Assembly: GCA_903851195.1 (NCBI GenBank)
Contig: CAINNJ010000052.1
Location: 32,142-96,141 of the forward strand
Direction: 5' to 3'
Source of the DNA: an uncultured Acidobacteriia bacterium
Lineage (GTDB): Bacteria; Acidobacteriota; Terriglobia; Bryobacterales; Bryobacteraceae
DNA: 64,000 nucleotides
Position numbers and translations under genes: made by a program. Within the stretch, counting starts at the first letter, position 1. Each line of letters starts with the position of its first letter. The notes beneath the pieces are model-generated. The model ran no database searches and was not told the DNA's origin. It worked only from the letters and a program-made list of their open reading frames with translations. This document shows, piece by piece, positions 1-7,190 of this stretch.

Positions 1-379
1 CGCCCTGGCGCTGCACTTCGGGCGGCAGGATGGGCAGGGCGAGATTGACTTTGTTCTGCGTTTTAACGGTGGCCAGATCGATATCGGTGCCGAGTTCGTA
101 AGTGACGTCGATAGTGAGCACGCCATCGTTCGAACTGCGCGAAAAGAAGTACAGCATTCCGTCGAGGCCGACTAACTGTTGTTCTATGGGCTGGGCTACG
201 GTTTTTTCCAGATCCTGCGAGTTACCGCCGCGATATTGCGCGGTGACCTGCACCACGGGCGGAACCACTTCGGGATAACTGGCGACCGGCAGAGTGGGAA
301 TGGCCACGGCGCCGATGATCACGATAACGATCGCGATCACGAGGGCGAAAATAGGACGATTAATAAAGAATTTTGCCAT
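1..379 (-). CDS. RND multidrug efflux permease (AcrB/MexB-like), N-terminal fragment
   Basis: Inner-membrane permease of a tripartite RND pump, which expels drugs using the proton gradient. Only the first ~126 codons lie in the window; the rest runs off the left edge. The protein begins MAKFFINRPIFALVIAIVIV, the typical start of HAE1-type RND transporters with the first transmembrane helix, followed by the periplasmic motif LPVASYPEVVPP. The ATG at 379 is 21 bp downstream of the stop of the adaptor gene, so the two form an adaptor-permease operon. The family call is firm; the substrate cannot be told from this fragment. Confidence 0.93.
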   Translation of the reverse strand, partial: MAKFFINRPIFALVIAIVIVIIGAVAIPTLPVASYPEVVPPVVQVTAQYRGGNSQDLEKTVAQPIEQQLVGLDGMLYFFSRSSNDGVLTIDVTYELGTDIDLATVKTQNKVNLALPILPPEVQRQG

Positions 380-400
380 GTTTGGCCTTCTCGTCTGCGC

Positions 401-1684
401 TTATTTCTTCGGCGCCGGCGCTTTGTAGGGCTGCGGATTGACCGTCATGCCGGGACGTATTTTCAGCGTGCCTTCCACCACCACGCGGTCGCCGGGGTTC
501 AGGCCCTGATTGATGATCCAGAGGTCCCCGACGCGGTCGCCGGGGATCACGCTGCGGACCAGGATTTTGTTGTCCGCGCTGACCAGGAAGACCGACTGCA
601 AGCCCTGCAGTTCCTGCACGGCACGCTGCGGAACCATGAGTGCGCCCTTGCGCTCTTCAAGTTTGAAACGCACGCGCCCGAACTGGCCGGGCAGGATTTC
701 ATGCTTCGGATTGGGGAAGGTCGCCTGTAACTCGAGCGTGCCGGTTTTCGAATCCACCTGATTGGTGGAGTTCTGAATGTGTCCGATATACGGGTGCCGC
801 GTTCCATCCGCCAGTAACATTTCCAGTGCGAACGAGGAAGGCGCCGGCCGGTCTTTGCGGTTCTGGTAAGTGAGATACTCGCGTTCACTTACTTTGAAGC
901 GGACCCAGATGGGATCCAGCGGAACGATGGTGGTGAGAGGGATGGCGGAGGTCTTCGAAACCAGGCCGCCGACGGGAATGAGCGAATCGCCGATGCGTCC
1001 CGCAATGGGAGCGCGGATCTCGGCGTACTCCAGGTTCAGTTCGGCATTGCGAAGCAGGGCTTTATTGGAATCCACCTGGGCACCGGCGGTATCGATCTGC
1101 GCGGTGGTGGAAAGGCGGTTCTGCTGCACGTTGGCACGCCGTGCGGCCACCATGGCCTCGTTCGCCTGCAGCGCTGCCCGCGCGTTGTCGAGATCCTGTT
1201 TCGGCGCTGCTTCTTCTTTGGCAAGAGGTTCGAGGCGCGCCACATCCTGGCGGGCTTTGGCGAGATTGGCCTCAGCCTGGGCGAGATCGGCCTGCGCCTG
1301 AATCAGCCCGACCTGGTTTTTCGCGAATTCGAGATTCGCCTGCGACTGGGCCACATCGCCCCGGGCTTTGCCGACTTCGGCCTCATAAGGTCGCTTATCG
1401 AGCTCATAGAGGATCTGGCCCGCCTGGACGTCCGAACCCACGGAGAAAAGCCGCTTCTGAATAAAGCCATCGACGCGGCCCCGCACCTCGACTAAGTCCC
1501 GCGCGAAGGTCTGGGAAGAGTATTCGGCGTAAATCGGCGCGTTCGCGGGAGTTACTTCGAGCACGGAAACTAATGTTGGCGGAGGAGCCTGGGCCTTATC
1601 GGCTTTTACAGTCTGGCCGCAGCCGGAAAACAACAGAGTGAGAGAAATCAGACACAATAAAAGGGAATACTTAGCCTGCCGCAT
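401..1684 (-). CDS. RND efflux periplasmic adaptor subunit (membrane fusion lipoprotein)
   Basis: Links the inner-membrane RND permease to an outer-membrane channel. The ATG at 1684 is chosen over an in-frame TTG at 1696 because it starts a clean lipoprotein signal (basic n-region MRQAKYS, hydrophobic core, lipobox LFSGC). An AAGG lies 12 nt before the ATG but directly abuts the TTG. The rest shows the family pattern: a lipoyl/barrel-sandwich half, a long Ala/Gln-rich alpha-helical hairpin (about residues 95-205), the second lipoyl half with IRAPIAGRIG, then beta-barrel and membrane-proximal domains. It is 427 aa, normal for AcrA/MexA relatives. It lies 53 bp behind dinB on the same strand and 21 bp ahead of the permease. 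Confidence 0.93.
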   Translation of the reverse strand: MRQAKYSLLLCLISLTLLFSGCGQTVKADKAQAPPPTLVSVLEVTPANAPIYAEYSSQTFARDLVEVRGRVDGFIQKRLFSVGSDVQAGQILYELDKRPYEAEVGKARGDVAQSQANLEFAKNQVGLIQAQADLAQAEANLAKARQDVARLEPLAKEEAAPKQDLDNARAALQANEAMVAARRANVQQNRLSTTAQIDTAGAQVDSNKALLRNAELNLEYAEIRAPIAGRIGDSLIPVGGLVSKTSAIPLTTIVPLDPIWVRFKVSEREYLTYQNRKDRPAPSSFALEMLLADGTRHPYIGHIQNSTNQVDSKTGTLELQATFPNPKHEILPGQFGRVRFKLEERKGALMVPQRAVQELQGLQSVFLVSADNKILVRSVIPGDRVGDLWIINQGLNPGDRVVVEGTLKIRPGMTVNPQPYKAPAPKK

Positions 1685-1737
1685 CGTTCGTTGCAACCTT
1701 AATTGCTTCGATGCGTCCGTTTCGCCGCGTGATTCGG

Positions 1738-2988
1738 TTAATCGCCTGGCGATTGTTTGCGCGGCTCTTTGCCAGGCAGGGCGGCGGGGTTCTCCTGTAC
1801 ACGTTCACGAAACTTGCCGCGCAGACCGGAACCGAGCGCGACAGCCGATTCACCGTACTTATCCCGCAGCTTATCAGCGGCTTCCAGCGCCTGCCGCCAT
1901 TTTTCGCTGCGCCCGCTATCGAGTAAATCCAGCTGCCCTGTAACATGTTCGAAACCGGATGTATGAATACCGATAAGCCGGATCGTCTGGGATCGGTCCC
2001 AGTTCTCGTGAAGTAAGCGGCGCGATTCTTCGATCAGGTGTATATCGAGTTGGGTGGGCGCGGCGAGGGAGCGAGCGCGGGTGATGGTGGTGAAATCCGA
2101 GTAGCGCAGTTTGAGCTGAATGGTTCGGGTGTGAAGATTGTGCTCGCGCAGACGGCGGGCCACTTTTTCGGCGAGGTGCGTCAGGGTGGCTTCGAGACGC
2201 TCGGGGTCGCGGGTGTCTTCGTGAAAGGTGTGTTCGTGGCTGATGGACTTCGGGTCGCCGCGTTCGCCGATTTCGGAATCGAACCAGCCGCCGGCGTCGA
2301 GCCCGTGCGACTTTCCGGCGAGAGCGAGTCCCCACTTGCCGAAGCGTGAAGTCAGCGTCTTCTCATCGAGGATAGCGAGGTCGCCGATTCGCCGGATCCC
2401 GATGGAGTGCAGGTTTTTCTCCATCACTTTGCCGACGCCGGGAATCTTGCGGACTTCGAGAGGCGCCAGATAGCGCGCTTCCCGGCCGGGCAGCACGTGG
2501 AGAATGCCGTTGCGCTTGGCCTGATCGGAGGCGATCTTCGCGACGAGACGCGAGGTGGCGATGCCGATGGAGCAGTTGAGATCCGTGGCCTGTTTCACGC
2601 CTTCGTGGAGCAGGTGGGCGGCGCGGAGCGGAGGGCCCAACAGGCGTTCCGTACCGGTCATATCCAGATACGCTTCGTCGATAGAAGCCATCTGGACCAG
2701 AGGCGAGAAGCGATTCAGCACTTCAAAGACGCGGCCGGAGTATTCGCGATAGCGCTCCGGGTGGCCTTCGACGAAGATGGCCTGCGGACAGTGCTGGTAG
2801 GCGGTGCGCAGCGGCATGGCGGAATGCACGCCGAATTTGCGCGCTTCGTAAGAGGCGGCGGAGACGACGCCCCGCTCATTACTTTTGCCACCCACCACAA
2901 CCGGCTTGCCGCGCAGATTCGGATCGTAGAGTTCTTCCACCGACACGAAGAACGCGTCCATATCGACGTGAAAGACGGTGCGGCTCAC
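1738..2988 (-). CDS. dinB: DNA polymerase IV (Y-family translesion polymerase)
   Basis: Error-prone Y-family polymerase that copies past damaged template bases. The N-terminus FHVDMDAFFVSVEEL (D9, aromatic steric-gate region at 13-14) and ASIDEAYLDM (D104, E105) supply the catalytic acidic residues. A helix-hairpin-helix thumb (IPGVGKVMEKNL, ~182-193) and a little-finger domain follow. QLDLL at ~352-356 looks like a beta-clamp binding motif, and ~60 further polar residues make a tail. At 416 aa it is somewhat longer than E. coli DinB (351). Its ATG overlaps the prmC stop by 4 nt, so it is translated as part of the prfA-prmC group. No LexA box was recognised nearby. Confidence 0.96.
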   Translation of the reverse strand: MSRTVFHVDMDAFFVSVEELYDPNLRGKPVVVGGKSNERGVVSAASYEARKFGVHSAMPLRTAYQHCPQAIFVEGHPERYREYSGRVFEVLNRFSPLVQMASIDEAYLDMTGTERLLGPPLRAAHLLHEGVKQATDLNCSIGIATSRLVAKIASDQAKRNGILHVLPGREARYLAPLEVRKIPGVGKVMEKNLHSIGIRRIGDLAILDEKTLTSRFGKWGLALAGKSHGLDAGGWFDSEIGERGDPKSISHEHTFHEDTRDPERLEATLTHLAEKVARRLREHNLHTRTIQLKLRYSDFTTITRARSLAAPTQLDIHLIEESRRLLHENWDRSQTIRLIGIHTSGFEHVTGQLDLLDSGRSEKWRQALEAADKLRDKYGESAVALGSGLRGKFRERVQENPAALPGKEPRKQSPGD

Positions 2989-3776
2989 GGCTTTTCGCAG
3001 GCTATCACGCGGGGGATTCCCGCGAGGTCCGGGAATAGCTGAACGTTTCGCCCGCCGCTCAGGAGGGCGGACACGGCGTCGGCCTGGCCGAAGCCGATTT
3101 CGAGAGCGAGCAGGCCGCCGGGCCGCAGGACGCGGAGCGCTTCGGGAATCAGACGTTCGTAGACGGCCAGGCCGGAATGGCCGGCGAAGAGCGCGAGATG
3201 CGGTTCCCAGTCGCGCACCTCGCGCTGCATCGACTCTTTGTCGGCAGCGGGCACGTAGGGCGGATTGCTTACGACGACGTCGAACGACGAGTCCGCGAAG
3301 GCGGAGAGCAGGTCGGCCTGCAGAAAACGAACGGGAGCGTTCAGGGCGGACGCGTTGGCTCGCGCCGCGGCAAGGGCTTCGGCCGAAAGGTCCGTGGCCG
3401 TGCAGGAGGCTTGCGGGGCTTCGAGCGCGAGGGTGATCGCGATCGCCCCGGAACCCGTGCCGATGTCGACAATCGCGGCAGCCCCGGGCCGCATTTTCAG
3501 AACGGTTTCGACCAGCAGTTCCGTCTCCGGGCGCGGAATCAGCACGGCAGGCGAGACGCGGAAGGGACGGCCGTAAAACTCCTGTTTCTTCGTGACGTAC
3601 TGGGTGGGCTTGCCCTGCATACGTTCATGCAGATAGCGGCCGTAGTGGATCCACTCGACTTCCCGCAGGTGCTGCTCGGGATGCGCGAAAAAGTAGACGC
3701 GCTCGCAGCGCATGGCGTGCGCCAGAAGCACCTCGGCGGTAAGCCGAGGCTCCGGAACGTCCGCGCCGCGCAGCAA
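2985..3776 (-). CDS. prmC: Release factor glutamine methyltransferase PrmC (start uncertain)
   Basis: Methylates the glutamine of the GGQ loop in release factors RF1 and RF2. The SAM site DIGTGSG (~104-110), the PRPETE motif (~81-86) and the catalytic NPPY (~171-174) are all present. The first usable start is a TTG at 3776, with no spaced Shine-Dalgarno sequence. However, the 13 in-frame codons between this TTG and the prfA stop (3777-3815) read LTTLRTAIAQGTE and match the normal first helix of PrmC. They contain no ATG, GTG or TTG. Either a rare start (CTT or ATC), a truncated N-terminus, or readthrough of the prfA UAG must be involved. The 3' end overlaps dinB by 4 nt. Confidence 0.93.
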   Translation of the reverse strand: MLRGADVPEPRLTAEVLLAHAMRCERVYFFAHPEQHLREVEWIHYGRYLHERMQGKPTQYVTKKQEFYGRPFRVSPAVLIPRPETELLVETVLKMRPGAAAIVDIGTGSGAIAITLALEAPQASCTATDLSAEALAAARANASALNAPVRFLQADLLSAFADSSFDVVVSNPPYVPAADKESMQREVRDWEPHLALFAGHSGLAVYERLIPEALRVLRPGGLLALEIGFGQADAVSALLSGGRNVQLFPDLAGIPRVIACEKP

Positions 3777-3815
3777 CTCCGTGCCCTGGGCGATGGCGGT
3801 CCGGAGTGTCGTAAG

Positions 3816-4913
3816 CTAGGCCGCCTTGCCCTCGGAGCCTTCCTGCTCCAGTTTCTCGGCCTGGTAATGCGAGGTCAGCGCGTCCACAATGGCATCGATG
3901 CGGCCTTCCATCACCAGATCAAGCTGGTGGAGGGTGAGGCCGATACGGTGGTCGGTCAGGCGGTTCTGCGGGAAGTTGTAGGTGCGGATCTTTTCGCTGC
4001 GATCGCCCGAGCCCACCATGCTGCGGCGTTCCGCGCCGATGGCCGCCTGCTGCTTCTCGAGTTCCAGTTCATACAGTCGGGAACGCATGACGCGGAGGGC
4101 TTTGGCGCGGTTTTTGATCTGCGATTTTTCGTCCTGGCAGGAAACGATGACACCGGTCGGCAGGTGCGTCATGCGGACGGCGGAGTACGTGGTGTTGACC
4201 GACTGGCCGCCGGGTCCGGAGGAGCAGAAGGTGTCGATCCGGAGGTCTTTTTCTTCGATCCTGATTTCCACGTCGTCGGCTTCCGGCAGTACGGCGACCG
4301 TAATGGCCGAAGTATGGACGCGCCCCTGTTGCTCGGTCGCCGGCACGCGCTGCACGCGGTGCACGCCGCTTTCATACTTGAGACGGCTGTAAACGCGATT
4401 GCCGCTGATCAGCGCGATGACTTCTTTCAGACCGCCGACGGCCGATTCGCTGGACGACGTGATTTCCACCTTCCAGCGCTGGTTTTCCGCGTAGCGCGTG
4501 TACATGCGGAAGACTTCGTAAGCGAACAGCGTGGCTTCGTCGCCACCCGCGCCGGCGCGGATTTCGAGAACGACGTCTTTCTCGTCGTTCGGGTCTTTCG
4601 GAAGCAGAAGAACCTTCAGCTCTTCCTCGGTGCGGGCCAGTGCGGGCTCGACGCTTTCGATCTCCATCTGCGCCATTTCGCGGAGATCGGGATCGGGGTC
4701 GGTCAGCATGCTTTTTGCCTGCTCGATCTGGCCGGCGTGCTGTTTGTATTCGCGGTACTTGCTGACGATATCGGAGAGGTCGCTCTGCGCCTTCGTCACT
4801 TTGCGGTACTGCTCACCATCGCTGATGATGGCCGGATCCGCCATCTGATCCGTGAGTTCCTGGAAATGCTTCTCGATCTGTTCGAGTTTCTGTCCGTATT
4901 GCGCGAGGCTCAT
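3816..4913 (-). CDS. prfA: Peptide chain release factor 1 (RF1)
   Basis: Class I release factor that recognises UAA and UAG and triggers peptide release. The ATG at 4913 starts [20 protein letters not shown] and gives 365 aa, the usual length; the frame stays open further upstream but only as antisense-like noise inside the DUF1385 gene. The stop-codon recognition tripeptide is PAT (191-193) within [14 protein letters not shown], and the catalytic GGQ is at 235-237 ([10 protein letters not shown]). The start overlaps the DUF1385 stop by 4 nt (ATGA). The gene ends with UAG, one of the codons RF1 itself reads, followed immediately and in frame by prmC sequence. Confidence 0.98.
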   Translation of the reverse strand: MSLAQYGQKLEQIEKHFQELTDQMADPAIISDGEQYRKVTKAQSDLSDIVSKYREYKQHAGQIEQAKSMLTDPDPDLREMAQMEIESVEPALARTEEELKVLLLPKDPNDEKDVVLEIRAGAGGDEATLFAYEVFRMYTRYAENQRWKVEITSSSESAVGGLKEVIALISGNRVYSRLKYESGVHRVQRVPATEQQGRVHTSAITVAVLPEADDVEIRIEEKDLRIDTFCSSGPGGQSVNTTYSAVRMTHLPTGVIVSCQDEKSQIKNRAKALRVMRSRLYELELEKQQAAIGAERRSMVGSGDRSEKIRTYNFPQNRLTDHRIGLTLHQLDLVMEGRIDAIVDALTSHYQAEKLEQEGSEGKAA

Positions 4914-5884
4914 GCGATCACCAGTTCCCCGCCCTGTTTGCTTTCGAGCGCCATGGCGCCTTTGAGGGCCTGAACGGCGATATCCACTTCTTCGTCGGAA
5001 GGCGGCTGGGTGGTAATGCGCTGCGTCCAGAGGCCGGGCGCGGTGAGCAGGTTCAGGAAAGAGCCCTGCCGTTTGGCGGCGAAGCGGATCAGTTCGTAAC
5101 TCACGCCCGCGATCAGCGGCAGGAAGATAATGCGGATCGCGAGTTTGGCCGCGAAGGTCTGCACCGGAATGAACATGTAGAAGACCATGGAGATCAGCAT
5201 GATCACGAACATGAAACTGGTGCCGCAGCGGGGGTGGAAGGTGACGAACTTCTGCGCGTTCGCGATGTTGACTTCCTGGCCGGATTCGAAATTGAACACC
5301 ACCTTGTGTTCCGCGCCGTGATATTCGAAAACCCGCTTGATGTCCTTGGTGCGGGAAAGCAGCGTGAGGAAGCCGATAAACAGACTGAGGCGGATGATGC
5401 CATCCACGGCGTTGAAGAGAATCTGATTCTTGAGGACCGGCAGCGCGTTCGCCAGCATGTCGGTCAGCTTCAGGGGCACCAGTTTGTAGAGCACGATGAA
5501 GAAGAGGACGGAGAAGATCGCCTGGGCGACCATCATCCACTGCGAGACCGGTTTGGCTTCCGCTTCGGAACCATCGTCGAGCGCGGCATTGGCGGAGAAC
5601 TGCAGCGCCTTCATGCCCAGCATCATCGACTGGCCGAGGACGCCCAGGCCCCGAATCACGGGCCATTTGAAGTACGCGTGCTTCTCCGACGGCCGGGTGA
5701 CGGGCATCTCTTCCATCACCACTTCGCCATCCGGCTTGCGAACCGCGACGCAGTAGCTGTGGGGAGCCCGCATCATGACGCCCTCCATGACAGCCTGGCC
5801 GCCGACGAGGGTCTCCTCGCCGCTTTCGAGGATGGGAAGCATCTGGACGTGCGCGAAAAGACGAAGAATCTTACTGACGTGCAA
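4910..5884 (-). CDS. DUF1385 family membrane protein (YqhQ-like)
   Basis: Membrane protein of unknown biochemical role, often found next to prfA and prmC. Family marks are the N-terminal [12 protein letters not shown] (~28-39), FEYHGAEHK (~186-194) and FHPRCGTSF (~216-224), with several hydrophobic segments (about 120-140, 160-178, 222-242, 245-262). The TTG at 5884 is preceded by GAGG at 7-nt spacing and a TATAAT box, so it is preferred; an ATG at 5842 is the alternative and would drop 14 residues. It is 324 aa, normal for the family. It heads the overlapping run DUF1385-prfA-prmC-dinB. Confidence 0.9.
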   Translation of the reverse strand: MHVSKILRLFAHVQMLPILESGEETLVGGQAVMEGVMMRAPHSYCVAVRKPDGEVVMEEMPVTRPSEKHAYFKWPVIRGLGVLGQSMMLGMKALQFSANAALDDGSEAEAKPVSQWMMVAQAIFSVLFFIVLYKLVPLKLTDMLANALPVLKNQILFNAVDGIIRLSLFIGFLTLLSRTKDIKRVFEYHGAEHKVVFNFESGQEVNIANAQKFVTFHPRCGTSFMFVIMLISMVFYMFIPVQTFAAKLAIRIIFLPLIAGVSYELIRFAAKRQGSFLNLLTAPGLWTQRITTQPPSDEEVDIAVQALKGAMALESKQGGELVIA

Positions 5885-5903
5885 TCGGGAACCTCAGCCT
5901 TTC

Positions 5904-5909
5904 ATTATA
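5904..5909 (-). promoter_or_regulatory. TATAAT -10 box for the DUF1385-prfA-prmC-dinB operon
   Basis: Perfect TATAAT on the minus strand, 19 nt before the TTG start of the DUF1385 gene, with GAGG between them. No good -35 hexamer at 16-18 nt spacing is seen. The likely transcript has a leader of about 12 nt. Confidence 0.4.
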
Positions 5910-6038
5910 CGTAGACGCGCGGTGTGGGCTTTTCGATGCAATCCGGACGGAGCGTTAAGCGACTCGCGGCGGACCGCGCCGTCCGAAAAGCAGGGATGGA
6001 CCGATCCCTTCGATATACTCCATGAACGAGTATTCCGC

Positions 6039-7163
6039 ATGAAAAGTTCCCTGTTCGCAACTGCTTCGCTGGCCCTGGGGCTGGCATTTTCCTCGTTTGC
6101 GCAGGCGCCGGCGCCTGACGGCACCGAGTCGCCGGAGGTGCATGCCGACCGGACTGTGACGTTCCGGGTGCGCGCACCGAAGGCCGGGGAAGTCGCCCTG
6201 TACGGCGACTGGATGCCGGTGGGCAAACCCGTGCCGATGACAAAAGCTGCCGACGGTCTCTGGAGCATCACCACGGCGCCCCTGGAACCGAACGGACACC
6301 TCTACTGGTTCATTCTCGACGGCCTGGCGGTGGCGGACCCGATCAATCCGGTGATCAAGCAGCGGCAAAGGACGTCGGCCAGTCTGGTGGAAGTGCCGGC
6401 GGCGAGCCCGGCCGCGTGGGAACTGCGCGATGTGCCGCATGGAACGGTGCTCACGGAATGGCAGAAATCCGCGGTTCTGGGGCGCACGGAGAGGATTGTC
6501 ATCTATCTGCCGCCGGGGTACGAGAAGTCGTCGGCGAAGTTCCCGGTGCTCTACCTGGTGCATGGCAGCGGCGATGTGCCGGAATCCTGGACGGCGGCGG
6601 GACACGCGAATCTGATTCTGGACAATCTGATCGCGGATAAGAAAGCCACGCCGATGATCGTCGTGATGCCGGCGGGTCATGCCGTGCCGTTCAACGCGGG
6701 GCGCGGCGGTCCGGTGAACAACAACGAACTGTTTGAACAGTATCTGGTGAAGGAAGTGATTCCCACCGTGGAAGGGAAGTACCGGATTGCCGCGGGATCC
6801 CGCAATCGGGCACTGGCGGGCCTTTCGATGGGCGGCGGACACACCATCTATACCGGCTTCAGCCATCCGGAACTGTTCAGCGCGCTGGGGATTTTCAGCC
6901 CGGGTCTGCCCCGCGATTTCGATACGAAGTTCAAAGCCGTGGTGGCGGATCCGAAGGCCTTTAACGCGAAGGTGGGCACGGTCTGGATCGCCTGCGGAGA
7001 TACCGACACAACGGTGCAGTATCCGCGCATTAAGACCTGGGAGGAAGGGCTGGAGAAGAGCGGGATCCACGCTTCCTTCAAGACTTATTCCGGCGCGCAC
7101 ACCTGGCCGGTCTGGCGGATGAGTCTGGCGGACTTCGCGCCGCTTCTTTTTTTGAAGAAATAG
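6039..7163 (+). CDS. Secreted esterase with N-terminal Ig-like (CBM48/E-set) domain, esterase D family
   Basis: Exported alpha/beta hydrolase resembling feruloyl / acetyl esterases that trim plant polysaccharides. The ATG at 6039 gives a signal peptide (MKSSLFATASLALGLAFSSF, cleavage near AQA). Residues ~32-120 form an early-set sugar-binding-like domain (VTFRVRAPKAGEVALYGDW). The esterase D domain follows: LYLVHGSG (~171-178), nucleophile elbow GLSMGGG with Ser263, and a C-terminal histidine in SGAHTWPVWR. It is 374 aa, close to XynZ/Fae-type relatives. A TATACT box at 6014-6019 lies 19 nt upstream of the start. The exact ester substrate cannot be read from sequence. Confidence 0.88.
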   Translation: MKSSLFATASLALGLAFSSFAQAPAPDGTESPEVHADRTVTFRVRAPKAGEVALYGDWMPVGKPVPMTKAADGLWSITTAPLEPNGHLYWFILDGLAVADPINPVIKQRQRTSASLVEVPAASPAAWELRDVPHGTVLTEWQKSAVLGRTERIVIYLPPGYEKSSAKFPVLYLVHGSGDVPESWTAAGHANLILDNLIADKKATPMIVVMPAGHAVPFNAGRGGPVNNNELFEQYLVKEVIPTVEGKYRIAAGSRNRALAGLSMGGGHTIYTGFSHPELFSALGIFSPGLPRDFDTKFKAVVADPKAFNAKVGTVWIACGDTDTTVQYPRIKTWEEGLEKSGIHASFKTYSGAHTWPVWRMSLADFAPLLFLKK

Positions 7164-7190
7164 CGAGTTGTGAAGAAATAACGAAACGAC

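Noticed and set aside
4914..5666. Upstream extension of the prfA frame
   Set aside because: It runs inside the DUF1385 gene in another frame; the real RF1 N-terminus begins at ATG 4913.
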